Shown here one piece after another: positions 6,240 to 6,404 of a stretch of 6,404 bases of DNA. Both the position numbers and the translations under genes were made by a program. This DNA is from Nitrospirota bacterium (GTDB taxonomy: Bacteria; Nitrospirota; Thermodesulfovibrionia; Thermodesulfovibrionales; Magnetobacteriaceae): positions 1 through 6,404 of the forward strand of contig JADGAE010000107.1 of the NCBI GenBank assembly GCA_015232165.1. The letters run 5' to 3'. The number at the start of each line of letters is the position of its first letter. Within the stretch, counting starts at the first letter, position 1. A model generated the notes under the pieces. That model was not told the origin of the DNA. It did no database searches and worked only from the letters and a program-made list of their open reading frames with translations.

Positions 6240-6269
6240 ATGCTAATATTTCCAGCGTATGAATGTCAA
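6240..6269 (-). promoter_or_regulatory. Sigma70-like promoter of the chemoreceptor gene
   Basis: On the minus strand a perfect -35 TTGACA (6269-6264) is followed after 18 bases by TAGCAT (6245-6240), which keeps the key first TA and last T of the -10. The start of transcription would fall near 6233, giving a leader of about 40 bases with the ribosome site. An 8-bp palindrome, TACCGGTA (6233-6240), lies at the predicted start and could bind a regulator. I saw no sigma54 or sigma28 motif. Confidence 0.55.
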
Positions 6270-6295
6270 TAGTTCAAATAAGTATCCTCTTAAAA

Positions 6296-6322
6296 AAGCA
6301 TGGTAAATTTCTTCTCATGCTT
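6296..6322. repeat. Inverted repeat upstream of the chemoreceptor promoter
   Basis: AAGCATG (6296-6302) and CATGCTT (6316-6322) are perfect 7-base inverted arms around 13 bases. A further GCATG at 6328-6332 can pair with CATGC at 6316-6320, giving an alternative hairpin. It borders the palindromic pair at 6332-6404 and may be part of the same intergenic element or an upstream operator. Confidence 0.4.
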
Positions 6323-6331
6323 CAAAGGCAT

Positions 6332-6404
6332 GGATTCTCGCTTTCGCGAGAATGACAATAATAGGCGTTTTCCAAGTATGTCATTCCTGCGTAAGCAGGA
6401 ATCC
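6332..6404. repeat. Pair of inverted palindromic repeat units (REP/dRS3-like)
   Basis: Unit 1 (6332-6357, plus sense) reads GG, the hairpin ATTCTCGC-TTTC-GCGAGAAT, then GACA. Unit 2 (6379-6404) is the same unit inverted, with hairpin ATTCCTGC-GTAA-GCAGGAAT in plus sense. Twenty-one bases separate them. The 26-base units differ at five positions, four of which are two compensated stem pairs. The ATTC-N-GAAT palindrome with GTCATTCC/GGATTCC flanks resembles abundant small palindromic repeats of many bacteria, such as the neisserial dRS3 type. The window ends exactly with unit 2, so the element may continue. Confidence 0.8.

Noticed and set aside
6332..6404. CRISPR repeats
   Set aside because: There are only two units, inverted relative to each other and strongly palindromic, with no regular direct repeat-spacer pattern.

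Overview
The window holds six genes, all on the minus strand, and almost all of them belong to bacterial signal transduction. Read in the direction of transcription (high to low coordinates) they are: a transmembrane methyl-accepting chemotaxis protein (4507-6192); a small coiled-coil membrane protein built on 11-residue repeats (3725-4216); a stand-alone CheY-like receiver (3289-3663); a CheC-type phosphatase with two active-site motifs (2657-3292); a PAS-GGDEF diguanylate cyclase (1666-2646); and a soluble GAF histidine kinase of the HQWRQPLN type (154-1545).

The receiver, CheC and cyclase genes are tightly packed. There is a 4-base GTGA overlap, then a 10-base gap, so they are almost certainly one operon. 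The kinase follows after 120 bases and probably belongs to the same unit. A reasonable reading is a compact phospho-signalling module: the kinase or another donor phosphorylates the receiver, CheC dephosphorylates it, and the output is linked to c-di-GMP made by the cyclase. The wiring is inferred; only the domains and motifs are seen. The chemoreceptor has its own good sigma70-like promoter and is probably transcribed separately.

The non-coding DNA is informative. Two diverged copies of a two-hairpin intergenic element lie at 19-76 and 4424-4479, in opposite orientations. A pair of inverted 26-base palindromic units lies at 6332-6357 and 6379-6404. In both families, differences between copies preserve base pairing. 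The 290-base gap between the chemoreceptor and the coiled-coil gene holds one of these elements, a candidate promoter with an overlapping palindrome, and a hairpin plus U-tract.

The organism is a free-living Gram-negative-type bacterium with chemotaxis and c-di-GMP signalling and intermediate GC. The intergenic hairpin repeats and the kinase and coiled-coil protein types would fit a Nitrospirota (including magnetotactic lineages) or deltaproteobacterial-type genome. That placement is an impression from memory and is held with low confidence. I see no mobile-element gene, CRISPR array, tRNA or rRNA.
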